The notes beneath the pieces are model-generated. The model made no database searches and had not been told where the DNA came from. It saw only the letters and a list, made by a program, of their open reading frames with translations. Position numbers and translations under genes: made by a program. Shown here in pieces: positions 32,978 through 41,701 of a stretch of 64,000 nt of DNA (position 1 is its first letter; each line of letters begins with the position of its first letter). Source of the stretch: Bifidobacterium moukalabense DSM 27321 (lineage in GTDB: Bacteria; Actinomycetota; Actinomycetes; Actinomycetales; Bifidobacteriaceae); NCBI RefSeq assembly GCF_000522505.1, contig NZ_AZMV01000007.1:558001-622000 (forward strand). The letters run 5' to 3'.

Positions 32978-34264
32978 ATGCTTGATATCCAATTCATTCG
33001 TGAACATGCCGACGTTGTCAGGGAATCCCAGCGTAAGCGTGGCGAATCGGTCGAACTTGTCGACGAGGTGCTGCGCTCCGACGAGGTCCGTCGCTCCTCC
33101 CTGAAGGAATTCGAGGCTGCCCGCGCGCAGCAGAAGGAAATCGGCAAGAAGGTCGCCGCGGCCCCGGCCGACGAGAAGGCCAGCCTGATCGCCGCGACCA
33201 AGGAGCTGTCCCAGAAGGTCTCCGAATACAAGGCGGCCGCCGACGCCGCGGCCGAAGAGTATACGACCGCCATGTGGAAGCTGTCCAACATTGTCGAGCC
33301 GGAGGCTCCGGAAGGCGGTGAAGACGACTACGTGGTCGTCAGGAAGGTCGGCCAGATCCGTGACTTCGCGGCTGAGGGCTTCGAGCCGAAGGATCATCTG
33401 ACCCTCGGCCGCGGCGTTGCCGGCATCGATATGGAGCGCGGCGTGAAGGTCGGCGGCTCCCGTTTCTACTTCCTGCGAGGCCAGGTGGCCCGCATGCAGA
33501 TCGCCATGCTGACCATGGCCGTCGATCAGGCCGAGGAGCATGGCTTCACCCTGGCCATCACCCCGACGCTGGTGCGCCCGGAAGTGATGCGCGGCACCGG
33601 CTTCCTCAACTCCCACGCCGACGAGATCTACCGTCTTCGCGAGCCTGACGAGCAGTATCTGGTCGGTACCTCCGAAGTGGCGCTCGCCGGCATGCATGAG
33701 AACGAGATCCTCGACCTGTCCGACGGGCCGCTGCGCTACTGCGGCTGGAGCTCCTGCTACCGACGCGAGGCCGGTGCCGCGGGCAAGGACACCTCCGGCA
33801 TCATCCGCGTGCACCAGTTCGACAAGGTCGAAATGTTCGTCTACACCAAGCAGGAGGACTCCTACAAGGAGCATGAGCATCTGCTGGCCATGGAGCAGGA
33901 GATGCTCGGCAAGGTGGAGGTGCCGTACCGCATCATCGACACCGCAGCCGGCGATCTGGGCTCCTCCGCGGCCCGTAAGTTCGACTGCGAGGCCTGGGTG
34001 CCTACCCAGGGCCGCTACCGTGAACTCACCTCCACCTCCAACTGCACCGAGTATCAGGCCCGCCGCCTGAATATCCGCGAGCGCATGGAGGATGGCAACA
34101 CCCGTGCCGTCTCCACGCTGAACGGCACCCTGGCCACCACCCGCTGGCTGGTCGCCATTCTCGAGAACCATCAGCAGAAGGACGGCTCCATCGTCATCCC
34201 GCAGGCCATGCGCGCCTACATGGGCGGTAGGGAGGTCATCGAGCCTACCAAGTGGGAGGCCTGA
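32978..34264 (+). CDS. serS: Serine-tRNA ligase
   Basis: SerRS charges tRNA-Ser. The 428-residue enzyme has the N-terminal tRNA-binding coiled-coil (about residues 30-100) and the class II catalytic core, with motif 2 RREAGAAGKDTSGIIRVHQF and motif 3 near LNGTLATTRWLVAILE. The length is standard. ATG 32978 (MLDIQFIREHADVV) is the family start, preceded by AAAGG. The tRNA-Ser(UGA) gene lies 139 bp downstream. Confidence 0.96.
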   Translation: MLDIQFIREHADVVRESQRKRGESVELVDEVLRSDEVRRSSLKEFEAARAQQKEIGKKVAAAPADEKASLIAATKELSQKVSEYKAAADAAAEEYTTAMWKLSNIVEPEAPEGGEDDYVVVRKVGQIRDFAAEGFEPKDHLTLGRGVAGIDMERGVKVGGSRFYFLRGQVARMQIAMLTMAVDQAEEHGFTLAITPTLVRPEVMRGTGFLNSHADEIYRLREPDEQYLVGTSEVALAGMHENEILDLSDGPLRYCGWSSCYRREAGAAGKDTSGIIRVHQFDKVEMFVYTKQEDSYKEHEHLLAMEQEMLGKVEVPYRIIDTAAGDLGSSAARKFDCEAWVPTQGRYRELTSTSNCTEYQARRLNIRERMEDGNTRAVSTLNGTLATTRWLVAILENHQQKDGSIVIPQAMRAYMGGREVIEPTKWEA

Positions 34265-34350
34265 TTCCGGGGCCGCCGTGTCGAACGTCGTTCCGGGCCG
34301 GGATGACGGCGATCGCCGTCTCATTGGGCCGCCGTCGTGTGCGTGATGCG

Positions 34351-34379
34351 TTCCGAAATTCCGAACGCTGTGCTATATT
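34351..34379 (+). promoter_or_regulatory. Putative promoter of tRNA-Ser(UGA)
   Basis: TTCCGA (34351-34356), a 17-bp spacer and TATATT (34374-34379) lie just before the tRNA gene. Confidence 0.45.
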
Positions 34380-34403
34380 GGCGTCTCGTGCGAACGGCAC
34401 GAA

Positions 34404-34488
34404 GGACAGATGTCTGAGCGGTCTAAAGAGACGGTCTTGAAAACCGTTGGAGGGCAACCTCCCGCGAGTTCGAATCTCGCTCTGTCCG
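34404..34488 (+). tRNA. tRNA-Ser (anticodon UGA)
   Basis: A class II tRNA with acceptor GGACAGA/TCTGTCC, discriminator G and anticodon stem ACGGT/ACCGT around CTTGAAA, giving anticodon UGA. The long variable arm fits serine. The 3' end continues CCT, so CCA is not encoded, unlike tRNA-Ser(CGA) at 4675. Confidence 0.95.
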
Positions 34489-34493
34489 CCTTT

Positions 34494-34526
34494 GGGCCCA
34501 TCGGGAATTCCTCGATGGGCCCTTTT
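34494..34526 (+). terminator. Terminator of tRNA-Ser(UGA)
   Basis: A perfect 10-bp stem GGGCCCATCG/CGATGGGCCC with a 9-nt loop is followed by TTTT. Confidence 0.85.
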
Positions 34527-34710
34527 CGTTGGCCTGGCGACCGCGCTGCCGTGTGTACGTATGGCTTTGTACGAGTCTGCGTTATATTATCCTGTATTTT
34601 CGCTCTCTGGACGACATAATTTCGATAAAAGCGGTGAATTGGTTGAACATATGCGGTTATTCTTGTATTTACGGCATGTTGTACCGCATGACGCCATGGG
34701 AGGAGCAATG

Positions 34711-35728
34711 ATGGTGGATGAGCGACTGCTGAACCATGCAAGGGGTGCGATGGTCGGCCTTGCTGTGGGGGGATGCGCTCGGCATGCCGACTCAGAGCAT
34801 GTCGCCGGCGCAGATCGTGGAATACTACGGCGGGCCGATCGCAACGTTGCATGATGCGGTTCCGGAACAGCCGATCGCGCCGAATATGAAGGCCGGTGCG
34901 GTGACGGACGATACGGAACAGGCATTTGTGTTGGCTGAGCGATTGGTCGAGGATGAAGGTCGGCTCGACAATGACGCGTATGCCAAGGATCTGCTGCGGT
35001 GGGAGGCGGGGATGAAGGCCAGGGGATCATTGGATCTGCTGGGGCCATCCACCAAGGCCGCGCTGCAGGCCCTGACGAACGGCGTCGATCCGGAGGAAAC
35101 CGGCCGGTTCGGCACCACGAACGGCGGTGCGATGCGCGTCACGCCCGTCGGCATCGCGTTCCGGCCGGGGAGGGCCCTGGCCGATGCCGCTTGGCGCTCC
35201 TGCGTAGTGACCCACAATACGGTGCAAGGCATCGAGTCCACCACGTTGGTGGCGGCGGCGGTGAGCTATGCCATTGAGGGGGAGCGGGATTTCCTGCACA
35301 GGGCGCTTGACTTCGTGAAAGGCATGCCGCCTCGCGGCAACTGGTCGGCCAAGGCGTCGGTGGCGGCGCGTGTGCAGCTGTTCATGAATCGGGGCGAACG
35401 CGAGAACGGCATCACGTCGGATGACGAATTCGCCACCATTCTGCAACGTGACTGCGGCACCAGCGTGGAGGCCAACGAATCCGTGGCGGCGGCATTCGCC
35501 ATCGCCGGCCGATTCTTCGATGAGCCGACGAAGGCATTGTGTTTCGCGGCTTCCCTTGGCGGCGACACCGATACCATCGCGGCCATTGCGGGCGCGATGC
35601 TGGGTGCGTGGCATGGCCCCGGCGGTTTCGACGGTGCGATCGCCGGCCAGGTGCTACGCCGGTTGAAGGACGACAATCGGCTTGATCTGGAACGGACCGT
35701 AAGGCGACTGTGCGCGTTGCGTCAATGA
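34711..35728 (+). pseudogene. ADP-ribosylglycohydrolase family protein, frameshifted at a G run
   Basis: The enzyme belongs to the ADP-ribosyl-hydrolase (DraG/ARH) family, which cleaves N- or O-glycosidic bonds to ADP-ribose or related groups with two metals; the metal motifs TDDTEQA and GGDTDTIAAIAG are intact. It starts MVDERLLNHARGAMVGLAVG (ATG 34711, after GGAGGAG) but after Val the frame fails: six G at 34767-34772 give VGGCARH, whereas five would give GDALGMPTQSMSP, the normal continuation in the next frame. All of the rest is intact to 35728. Either the gene is inactive, slips, or the sequence has one extra G. It is the first gene of a four-gene set. Confidence 0.75.
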
Positions 35729-35739
35729 TGGGAGCGACC

Positions 35740-36694
35740 ATGAAATGTCGGGGCGGCGGCAAAGTCATCTCGCTTGGGCAGGTAATAGTCGATCTGACCA
35801 TGAAAGTTGCTCGGGTGCCGACGGCGGGCTGCGATGTGTTCGCGGATGACGTCGTCACCAGTGTCGGCGCGAGCTTCAACACATTGCATGCGGTGCGGCG
35901 GATGGGGGTCATCGCGGAGCATGCCGGCATTCTTGGCACCGGCCCATGGGCGAGCATGATTCGGCAGGCGCTCGAAACGGACGGCATACGGCATGTCGGC
36001 AGATGCGATACCGAACGTGATTCCGCCTTCTGCGTGGCGCTGACCGATGAGGGCGCCGAACGCACCTTCATCTCGACGCGGGGCGCCGAAGCGTTCGGAG
36101 ACGTGGACGCCTTCGCCGATGTTCGACCGGATAGCGGCGATGTAGTGCATGTCAGCGGCTACACCTTGGCTCACCGAACTGGTGCGGGATTACTGGATTT
36201 TCTGGCCAGAACCGCGGAACATCGCCGTTTCACGGCGTTGTTCGACCCCTCTCCCATAATCGGGCAGGTCGATGACGGGACCTTCCGGACGCTGGTGGAA
36301 TACCATCCGATCTGGTCGTGCAACGAGCGGGAGGCGCTGCTTGTCGCAGAGCAGCTCGGACTGTCCGCCCATGAGGACGGTTTCCGTGGGTTGGCTATGA
36401 AGATGGCCGACGCATTGGGATCGTCGCTGGTCATACGTGTCGGCAAGGAGGGCGCGTGGCTTGCGGGACCGGGAGGGGAAGCGGAGTTGATTGCCGGGTT
36501 CCCGGTCCATGCGGTCGACACCAATGGTGCGGGCGACTGCCATGCGGGTGTGCTATGCGCCGAATTATGCGGGGGGAGTGGATCTGAAGAAGGCGATTCG
36601 ATTCGCCAATGCGGCGGCGGCCATCGCAGTGACGCGACGTGGGCCGGCCACCTGTCCCACCCGAAGGGAGGTTGAGCGGCTGCTCTCGGCATGA
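35740..36694 (+). pseudogene. PfkB-family carbohydrate kinase, frameshifted at a G run
   Basis: A ribokinase-like sugar or nucleoside kinase: start VISLGQVIVDLTMKV, the ATP/catalytic motif DTNGAGDCHAG. ATG 35740 is chosen because GGGAG lies five bases upstream. Near the end, six G at 36571-36576 throw the frame into a premature stop at 36675. Five G would continue GVDLKKAIRFANAAAAIAVT and end at 36694, the normal C-terminus. The lesion is after the catalytic Asp, so a partial product might fold. It is the same type of lesion as in the preceding gene. Confidence 0.75.
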
Positions 36695-36813
36695 GCAGTT
36701 TTAGTCTTACTGACTATAAGTCGGGTTATGATGTGCCGTACCGCGCGCAAGGGGTTTGAGACCTAGGAGGCGGCCGTGCACTCAATCAGTGCAATGAAGC
36801 AAGGAGGACTTAT

Positions 36814-38262
36814 ATGAGCAAGGAGAAAGGCGCCCTCACCGTTGAGGAGCAGGGCATCGACACCATTTCCGAAGACGAACGCAAAGGTACGCCGGCCAGT
36901 CTGTTCTGGCCATGGTTTGCGGCGAACATCTCGATGTTCGCCATGTCGTATGGCGCTTGGGCCTTGGGGTTCGGCATCTCGTTCTGGCAGGCAACGGCCA
37001 TGACCGTCATCGGTGTGGTCGCCTCGTTCCTGCTTGTCGGCATCATCTCGATCGCAGGCAAGCGTGGCAACGCGCCGACCATGGTGCTCACCCGTGCCAC
37101 CTTCGGTGTCGAGGGCGCCAAGGTTCCAGCGGCGTTGAGCTGGATCGCCACACTGGGATGGGAGATCTCCCTGACCACCACCGCGGTGCTTGCCATGTCG
37201 TCCACCATCGAAAAACTCGGTTGGGGCTCGGGCGCCGCACCGAAAATCATCTCCACCATCGTCGTAGTCGGCCTGGTCGTCATCGCGGGCATCTTCGGCT
37301 ACGACCTGATCATGCGCTGCCAGCAGGTCATCACCATCGTGACCGGCGTGATCACCGTCGGCTTCTTCATTCTTGGTTGGGGGCATATCGCCTTCTCCGC
37401 CATAAACCGGATTCCGTCCGGAAGCCTGCCGGCCATGCTGGGATGCTGCTTCTTCGTGATGACGGGTTTCGGTCTGGGCTGGGTGAACATCGCGGCCGAC
37501 TATTCACGGTATCTGCCGCGTAGGTCATCCAACGGCGGCATCGTGTTCTGGACCACCTTCGGTGCATCGATCGCCAACGTGCTCCTCATTTTCTACGGAC
37601 TGATGCTGGCCGCGTCCGACGCCGATCTCGCTGAAAACGTCGGCAACGATCCGATCGGCGCAATCGCGTCGATCCTGCCGACCTGGTATCTCATTCCATA
37701 TACCGTCGTGGCGGTGCTCGGCCTCATGTCCGGCGCCATTATGGACAACTATTCCAACGGGCTGGCCCTGCTGAGCTTCGGCGTGAAGCTTCCCCGTACC
37801 GTCGCGGCCGCTCTTACCGCGGCCCTCACCGTGCTCGGCGTGGTCTATGTGACCTTCTTCTCCGACACATTCATCGGCCCGTTCCAAGGATTCCTGACCA
37901 CGCTCGGCGTGCCGATGGCCGTATGGGCCGGCATGTTCGTGGCCGACGTGATCATACGCAGGAAGGATTACAGTACTGCCGACCTGTACGATCCGAACGG
38001 ACGGTACGGCAAGTGGAACATCAAGTCGTTCGTGATTCTTGCCGCAGGCACCGTGCTTGGTTGGGGACTCGTGGTCAACACCGCGGCCAGCTGGCTTACC
38101 TGGCAGGGATATCTGCTTGGTCTGATAGGCGGCAAGGAGGGCGGCTGGGCATCCGCCAACCTCGGCGTGATCGTGGCTCTGCTTGTCGGTCTGATCGGCG
38201 CACTCGTGTTCCAGCGTGCGGACATCGCCGGGCAGGAGGCCGATCTGCCGGCCACCGAATGA
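36814..38262 (+). CDS. NCS1-family nucleobase/related-compound permease
   Basis: The 482-residue protein has about twelve predicted helices and the NCS1 (CodB-like) pattern, including SLFWPWFAANISMFAMSYGA, TRATFGVEGAKVPAALSWI and FVMTGFGLGWVNIAADYSRY. NCS1 transporters import cytosine, purines, allantoin, thiamine or similar ring compounds with a cation. GGAGG precedes the ATG. A 120-bp upstream gap from the PfkB gene holds TGCACT/AGTGCA and GACT/AGTC inverted repeats, so it may have its own control. With its neighbours it may feed a nucleoside or nicotinamide-type salvage route. Confidence 0.85.
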   Translation: MSKEKGALTVEEQGIDTISEDERKGTPASLFWPWFAANISMFAMSYGAWALGFGISFWQATAMTVIGVVASFLLVGIISIAGKRGNAPTMVLTRATFGVEGAKVPAALSWIATLGWEISLTTTAVLAMSSTIEKLGWGSGAAPKIISTIVVVGLVVIAGIFGYDLIMRCQQVITIVTGVITVGFFILGWGHIAFSAINRIPSGSLPAMLGCCFFVMTGFGLGWVNIAADYSRYLPRRSSNGGIVFWTTFGASIANVLLIFYGLMLAASDADLAENVGNDPIGAIASILPTWYLIPYTVVAVLGLMSGAIMDNYSNGLALLSFGVKLPRTVAAALTAALTVLGVVYVTFFSDTFIGPFQGFLTTLGVPMAVWAGMFVADVIIRRKDYSTADLYDPNGRYGKWNIKSFVILAAGTVLGWGLVVNTAASWLTWQGYLLGLIGGKEGGWASANLGVIVALLVGLIGALVFQRADIAGQEADLPATE

Positions 38263-38288
38263 TGCGGGTTTTACGGAAAGGAGCAATG

Positions 38289-38849
38289 ATGATTTCCGAA
38301 GACGAATGGCTGGTCGTAATCGACCGCCAGAAAGTATTCGCCGAAAGTGAGTGGTCCACTTGGGCCTGCGCCGACGGAACCTACTACGACACCGACGAAT
38401 CATTCGGACGATTGGCGAAGGCATTCGGCGAGCGTGTGGCCTACACGCGCTATGTGCCGCCCGAGCCGCCGCAGGATGCCTGGGTGGAGTATTTCAAGGA
38501 CTGGCCGCAGTTCCTGGTGGCCAATGATGACCCGATGTACGACTTCACCGACGAGACCGCGATTCTGGCCGAGGGCCATCCCGTGGTCAACCGTGACACG
38601 TTCTGCAAATGGGGCACGGAACTCGCCGAGGCGATCCGAGGTGCGAAGAGGATCGTGGTATGCGGCGTGGCCACGGACTGCTGCGTGCTCACCACCGTTC
38701 TGGCCGCCGCCGACAGTGGCGTGGCCGTACGCGTGCCGGCGGACGCCTGCGACGGAAGCACCCCCGAAAACCAGGAACTGGCGTTGAATGCCATGCGCTT
38801 GTTCACTCCGCTGATCACCGTGACGGACACGGACGCGATCTTGGAGTAG
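38289..38849 (+). CDS. Isochorismatase/nicotinamidase-like cysteine hydrolase
   Basis: The 186-residue protein has the isochorismatase-like fold: Asp in WLVVIDRQKVF, the cis-peptide region CGVATDCCVLTT with the nucleophilic Cys, and an Arg where a Lys usually stands (VVNRDTFCKW). The family includes nicotinamidase and N-carbamoyl amidohydrolases. ATG 38289 has AGGAG five bases upstream, and it lies 26 bp after the permease gene. With the permease it probably processes an imported amide or cyclic compound. Confidence 0.8.
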   Translation: MISEDEWLVVIDRQKVFAESEWSTWACADGTYYDTDESFGRLAKAFGERVAYTRYVPPEPPQDAWVEYFKDWPQFLVANDDPMYDFTDETAILAEGHPVVNRDTFCKWGTELAEAIRGAKRIVVCGVATDCCVLTTVLAAADSGVAVRVPADACDGSTPENQELALNAMRLFTPLITVTDTDAILE

Positions 38850-38935
38850 GGTGGGCATCCGCATACCGTCAGCGCGGTCGACTCGGCGCATGTCGGTCGC
38901 GCTGGCGGGATCATCGTCCCGTACGACCTTCCGCC

Positions 38936-38960
38936 AAAGCCCGGGCACATCGGGCCTTTT
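38936..38960 (+). terminator. Weak terminator after the isochorismatase-like gene
   Basis: AAAGCCCG pairs with CGGGCCTTT with one bulge, followed by TT. It may end the four-gene set. Confidence 0.45.
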
Positions 38961-39040
38961 CGCAACATCAACAAAGTTCGGCTTCGTCGCATTTGCCGGA
39001 TACAATGGGCTGCGCAACTTTGCCCCCTCGGAAGGACGAC

Positions 39041-40087
39041 ATGACAATGCTGGGCCTTGTCTACTGCATCCTTGGCGTCATGCTCTGCATTGCCACCTTT
39101 TTTCTGGCCAGAAGGCATCCCAACCACATTTCGAACGGATTCGTACTGGAGCTGTCCGTCATTTTTCTTCTCAGCGGCGTCCTTTGCCTGGCGATGACCC
39201 ACATGGGAACGTTTCCTTGGCTGAAGGGTGTGTTTTACGTTCTCGTATTCATTCGTCCGGTCCTTTTTGCCATTCTGGGATTCGCCTTATTGGCAAATGG
39301 GGTCATCGGGGTGCGACGCGAAGGTCTCTCCCTTACCAATGCGCTCCCCTTCGCCTGGGGCATCATGCTGCTCTTTTCCGACTACTGGTTCCTTTGGGGA
39401 CCGGGATGGGGCATGTCGGGCTCGGAGCTTTACGTCCGCATTATGACCTTCGTGAGTATGATGGTGAGCTACGTTCCCATCGCGGTCTTGGGCGTCTGGT
39501 TCTCAAACGACATCTGTTACAAGTCCGCCAAAGCCCCTGAAACCGAATACATCATTGTGCTGGGGTGCAGCATTCTCGACGACGGCACGGTCACGCCACT
39601 GCTGCGGGGGCGTTTGGATGCGGCGATCGCGGCCTGGGAGCGGGGCGGGCGTCGCGCAACAATCATCACGTCCGGCGGTCAGGGGCATGACGAGGTGATC
39701 TCCGAAAGCCGCGCCATGGCTCACTACCTGCTTTTGCGGGGTGTGCCGGAAAGCAGCATCCTCCTGGAAGACAAGTCCTCAACAACCGAAGAGAACCTAG
39801 CGTTCTCGCGCGCCATCATGGATGCCCGCGGCGGGGCCGCGCACTGCACCATTGCCACGAGTTCCTACCACTGCCTGCGCGCCGCGATGTTCGCACGACG
39901 CCTTGGCATCAACGCGAACTGCGTAGGCGGGCACACGGCGGCCTTCTTCTATCCGGCGGCGTTCTTCCGCGAATATATCGCCCTGATTATGCGCAATCGT
40001 CCTGCCGTTGCCGTTTTCTTCGGACTCGTTGTCGTTCGCTTCGTGCTCATACTGATGAACATCCTTCCCGAAAGCATCTTCCTCTAA
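39041..40087 (+). CDS. YdcF/DUF218-family membrane protein
   Basis: The 348-residue protein has several N-terminal helices (about residues 3-150), then a DUF218 domain: EYIIVLGCSILDDGTVTPLL, IITSGGQGHDEVISES, TIATSSYHCLRA, then a last helix. The family includes SanA and may act on envelope precursors or nucleotides. Its codon use looks less biased than that of nearby genes. GGAAGGAC precedes the ATG. It is flanked by about 190 and 430 bp of non-coding DNA, separate from both metabolic sets. Confidence 0.75.
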   Translation: MTMLGLVYCILGVMLCIATFFLARRHPNHISNGFVLELSVIFLLSGVLCLAMTHMGTFPWLKGVFYVLVFIRPVLFAILGFALLANGVIGVRREGLSLTNALPFAWGIMLLFSDYWFLWGPGWGMSGSELYVRIMTFVSMMVSYVPIAVLGVWFSNDICYKSAKAPETEYIIVLGCSILDDGTVTPLLRGRLDAAIAAWERGGRRATIITSGGQGHDEVISESRAMAHYLLLRGVPESSILLEDKSSTTEENLAFSRAIMDARGGAAHCTIATSSYHCLRAAMFARRLGINANCVGGHTAAFFYPAAFFREYIALIMRNRPAVAVFFGLVVVRFVLILMNILPESIFL

Positions 40088-40516
40088 GGGAGATGTGGGT
40101 GTGCGGTAGGCCTGCATAGGTCGCGAGCCGACCAATGACAGACGTGTTTGGCCTGCGGCGTCGCGTGGTGTGGCATGGTCCGTCCATATGGAAATCAACG
40201 ATGATTCCAACAAAGCACCACCCCCGTTCGAAAAGGACGACATCGATTCATGAGTTTCGCCGTCCGGCGCGGGAGGCGGGGTCCCGCCGACAGATGAACG
40301 GCCATCCCACCGTTCGTCTCTCGTCCGCGTCGAATCCCGTGGTAACGCGCCATTAATTTTCGGAAGGACATTCTTTACTGGCGTGTAACAGTGTGGTGGT
40401 GAGTGCAATGGCCGACTCCGGCACAATCTTGGGTAATGACAACATGCATCAAAGGTTTTTCGATAAGAGGCCTTATCGTTGGTTGTTTTTCCGAAGCGTT
40501 ATGAATCGAGGTCACC
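40088..40516. other. 429-bp intergenic region upstream of the kinase gene
   Basis: No gene is recognised here. It contains a GGCGG/CCGCC hairpin at 40275-40288 and an AT-rich stretch from about 40350 that probably holds the promoter for the kinase-permease-lyase set and any operator for the GntR protein at 44802. No terminator for the YdcF gene was found. Confidence 0.4.
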
Positions 40517-41588
40517 ATGGCACAGCAGATCACCAGCCTGCTCGACGACCCGACGCAAGCCGTCAGTCTCGACACGTTCAGCGGACTGACCAAGGGGTGC
40601 CCGGCACCGTTCTGGCTGTTTCAAGGGGTATGCGGCGCGTGGGGGCATCGACCATGCGCGGGCGCAACTCAATCTCATCACCGTCTCCGAAAACGCGACG
40701 TTCCTGCTGCTGCTTGACGGCGAACCGCAAGGTGTGGTGCGCGTCTCGCAGCCCGGCTATGTGGGCGGCCCGGAGGCAGTCGCCTCGGAAATCAGCTGGC
40801 TCAACGCATTGCATGACATCGACGGCATCAGCCTGATCAATCCGGTACCCACCGTACGCGGCACGTTCGTGACGAAGATCAACGATCTGAACGGTGTCGG
40901 CTGGACGGTCATCTCGACCAAGTACGTGGAAGGCACCGTGCTGGAGGATCTCGACAATCCCGCGCCATACTACGAAACCATCGGCCGGTGGGCGGCGAAA
41001 TTCCACGAACAGTCCCGTACTTGGAACAAACCGTACGGCTTCACCCGTTTCAACTGGGATCTGTCGAACATGGTCGGCCCTGCCCCGCGCTGGGGACGCT
41101 GGGAAAGCGCAACTCTGACCGATGATGAGAGAACGTTGTGCGACACCGCCCTGTGGAAGGCCATGGACGTGGTGATGAAAGTGCCGCGCACCAATGAGAC
41201 ATGGGGCCTGATCCATGCCGATCTACGCCCCTCGAATGTAATCCGCGGCGATGACGGCAAACTGACCGTCATCGATTTCGATGATGCCGGCTACAGCTGG
41301 TACCTCTACGACTACGCGTCCTCACTGAGCTTCATCGAGCATGAAGCCTACGCCCCCGACCTTGCCAAGGCATGGGTGAAAGGCTACCAGACGATCGCCG
41401 GAGCATTCACCGACGATGAACTGCACGTCATGTCGGCGTTGTCGATGATTCGCCGACTGCAGATGCTCGGCTGGACCACCAACCATCGTGAGGATGCGTT
41501 GCCGGACGGTTTGGCGGCCAAACAGGCCCCCGGCAGCGTGATGTGCGCCAGACGATACCTTGACGATCCGTTATGGCTGCTGCACTGA
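40517..41588 (+). pseudogene. APH-family small-molecule kinase, frameshifted at a G run
   Basis: The product is an aminoglycoside/choline-kinase-fold phosphotransferase: the catalytic HADLRPSN and metal-binding IDFDDAGY motifs are intact. It starts MAQQITSLLDDPTQAV at ATG 40517 (GAGGT upstream). After GVCGAW, five G at 40641-40645 shift the frame; four would give WGIDHARAQLNLI and the rest of the kinase to 41588. The gene precedes an ethanolamine-permease-like transporter and an AGXT2L-like enzyme. I infer that it phosphorylates an amino alcohol, such as ethanolamine or hydroxylysine. The frameshift may be a sequencing error. Confidence 0.7.
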
Positions 41589-41701
41589 ACGGTGCCCCCT
41601 CCGAGAATTTCATAACTGAACATCAACCGACCCAACAACCACAACTGAATGAGGAATCAATGGCATAACTCGCCGAACAGTAAGAGAGGAAGGCGATTGC
41701 A

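Noticed and set aside
32945-34324. Open frame antisense to serS (459 codons)
   Set aside because: It is a shadow of serS codon bias; composition is His/Gly/Val-rich and no domain is recognisable.
34708-34710. ATG at 34708 as the start of the ADP-ribosylglycohydrolase
   Set aside because: It is only three bases before ATG 34711, which has better spacing to GGAGGAG; both keep the same frame.
36695-36813. Riboswitch before the NCS1 permease
   Set aside because: The gap is only 119 bp and shows no conserved riboswitch core; only short inverted repeats are seen.
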